Assembly (NCBI GenBank): GCA_002413455.1
Contig: DHXA01000206.1
Coordinates: 56,453 to 93,909 of the forward strand
Source of the DNA: Rhodanobacter sp. UBA5168
Lineage (GTDB): Bacteria > Pseudomonadota > Gammaproteobacteria > Xanthomonadales > Rhodanobacteraceae
DNA length: 37,457 nt
Direction: 5' to 3'
Shown one piece after another: positions 37,278 to 37,457 of this stretch (the stretch's first letter is position 1; every line of letters begins with the position of its first letter). The notes beneath the pieces are model-generated. The model was not told the DNA's origin, ran no database searches, and worked only from the letters and a program-made list of their open reading frames with translations. The position numbers and the translations under genes are program-made.

Positions 37278-37457
37278 TCACACCGCGCCGTCTGTCTGCG
37301 CGCGGATCAACGCGCGCTGTTCGCGGCGCACGGCCAGCCAGTCGGAGAAACGCTCCATGTACAGGTAGATCACCGGCGTGGTGTAGAGCGTGACCAGCTG
37401 CGACAGCAGCAGGCCGCCCACGATCGACACGCCCAGCGGCCGGCGCAGCTCGGCGCC
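37278..37457 (-). CDS. mdtB: RND multidrug efflux permease, MdtB-like, C-terminal end (5' part outside window)
   Basis: The open frame enters from the right edge and ends at TGA 37278-37280, giving 59 residues. They begin [20 protein letters not shown] and continue [16 protein letters not shown], the last transmembrane helix and tail of an RND permease. Position just upstream of the MdtC-like gene on the same strand gives the standard mdtB-mdtC order. The gap of 241 bases is large for this operon and contains a repeat element. Confidence 0.85.
   Translation of the reverse strand, partial: GAELRRPLGVSIVGGLLLSQLVTLYTTPVIYLYMERFSDWLAVRREQRALIRAQTDGAV

Overview
The window is high-GC gammaproteobacterial DNA and most resembles the order Xanthomonadales, probably Rhodanobacteraceae or Xanthomonadaceae. 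The strongest evidence is the type II secretion (T2SS) operon, which has the Xps gene order E-F-G-H-I-J-K-L-M-N-D with a GspC-like 'N' protein instead of a separate gspC. Supporting evidence is a monomeric isocitrate dehydrogenase, a trimeric autotransporter and short dispersed intergenic repeats of a style I associate with xanthomonads. The species cannot be read from the sequence. I saw no tRNA, rRNA, CRISPR array, transposase, phage gene or integrase.

Layout. 1-651: C-terminal end of a secreted protein with two tandem PPC domains (+). 837-6907 (-): a long ArsR-type regulator, a CHASE-PAS-GGDEF-EAL cyclic-di-GMP enzyme and the helicase HrpB. 7004-18165 (-): the complete 11-gene T2SS operon, read right to left, with six consecutive 4-base ATGA overlaps from gspH to the N gene and one repeat-bearing gap between gspG and gspH. 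18346-22330 (-): a trimeric autotransporter adhesin and an M4 (thermolysin-type) secreted metalloprotease. 22538-27533: tatD (+), rluE, an exported methyltransferase-like protein, the glutathione-dependent formaldehyde dehydrogenase frmA and a GcvA-type LysR regulator (all -), then a divergent 60-residue ORF (+). 27638-32135: an aldo/keto reductase (+), a degenerate TraB/GumN-like protein (-) and monomeric NADP isocitrate dehydrogenase (-). 32443-32814: two coupled small unknown ORFs (+). 32887-33740: a lipoprotein and a LysM protein (-). 33896-37457: MdtC-like and the end of an MdtB-like RND efflux pump (-).

How the genes fit together. The left half is mostly about exporting proteins and displaying them at the surface. 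The Xps machine probably exports the M4 protease and perhaps the PPC-domain protein, since both are typical T2SS cargo types; this is inference. The adhesin uses its own type V route. The cyclic-di-GMP enzyme could tune surface behaviour, but nothing in the sequence links it directly. The right half is mainly metabolism, detoxification and drug efflux.

I did not find a convincing new multi-gene system. The best second-look items are a hairpin that places the protease Shine-Dalgarno sequence in its loop, a repeat element splitting the T2SS operon, a TraB/GumN-like protein lacking the expected catalytic-type residues, an exported methyltransferase fold, two coupled small ORFs, a palindrome upstream of isocitrate dehydrogenase and an octamer tandem repeat resembling met boxes.
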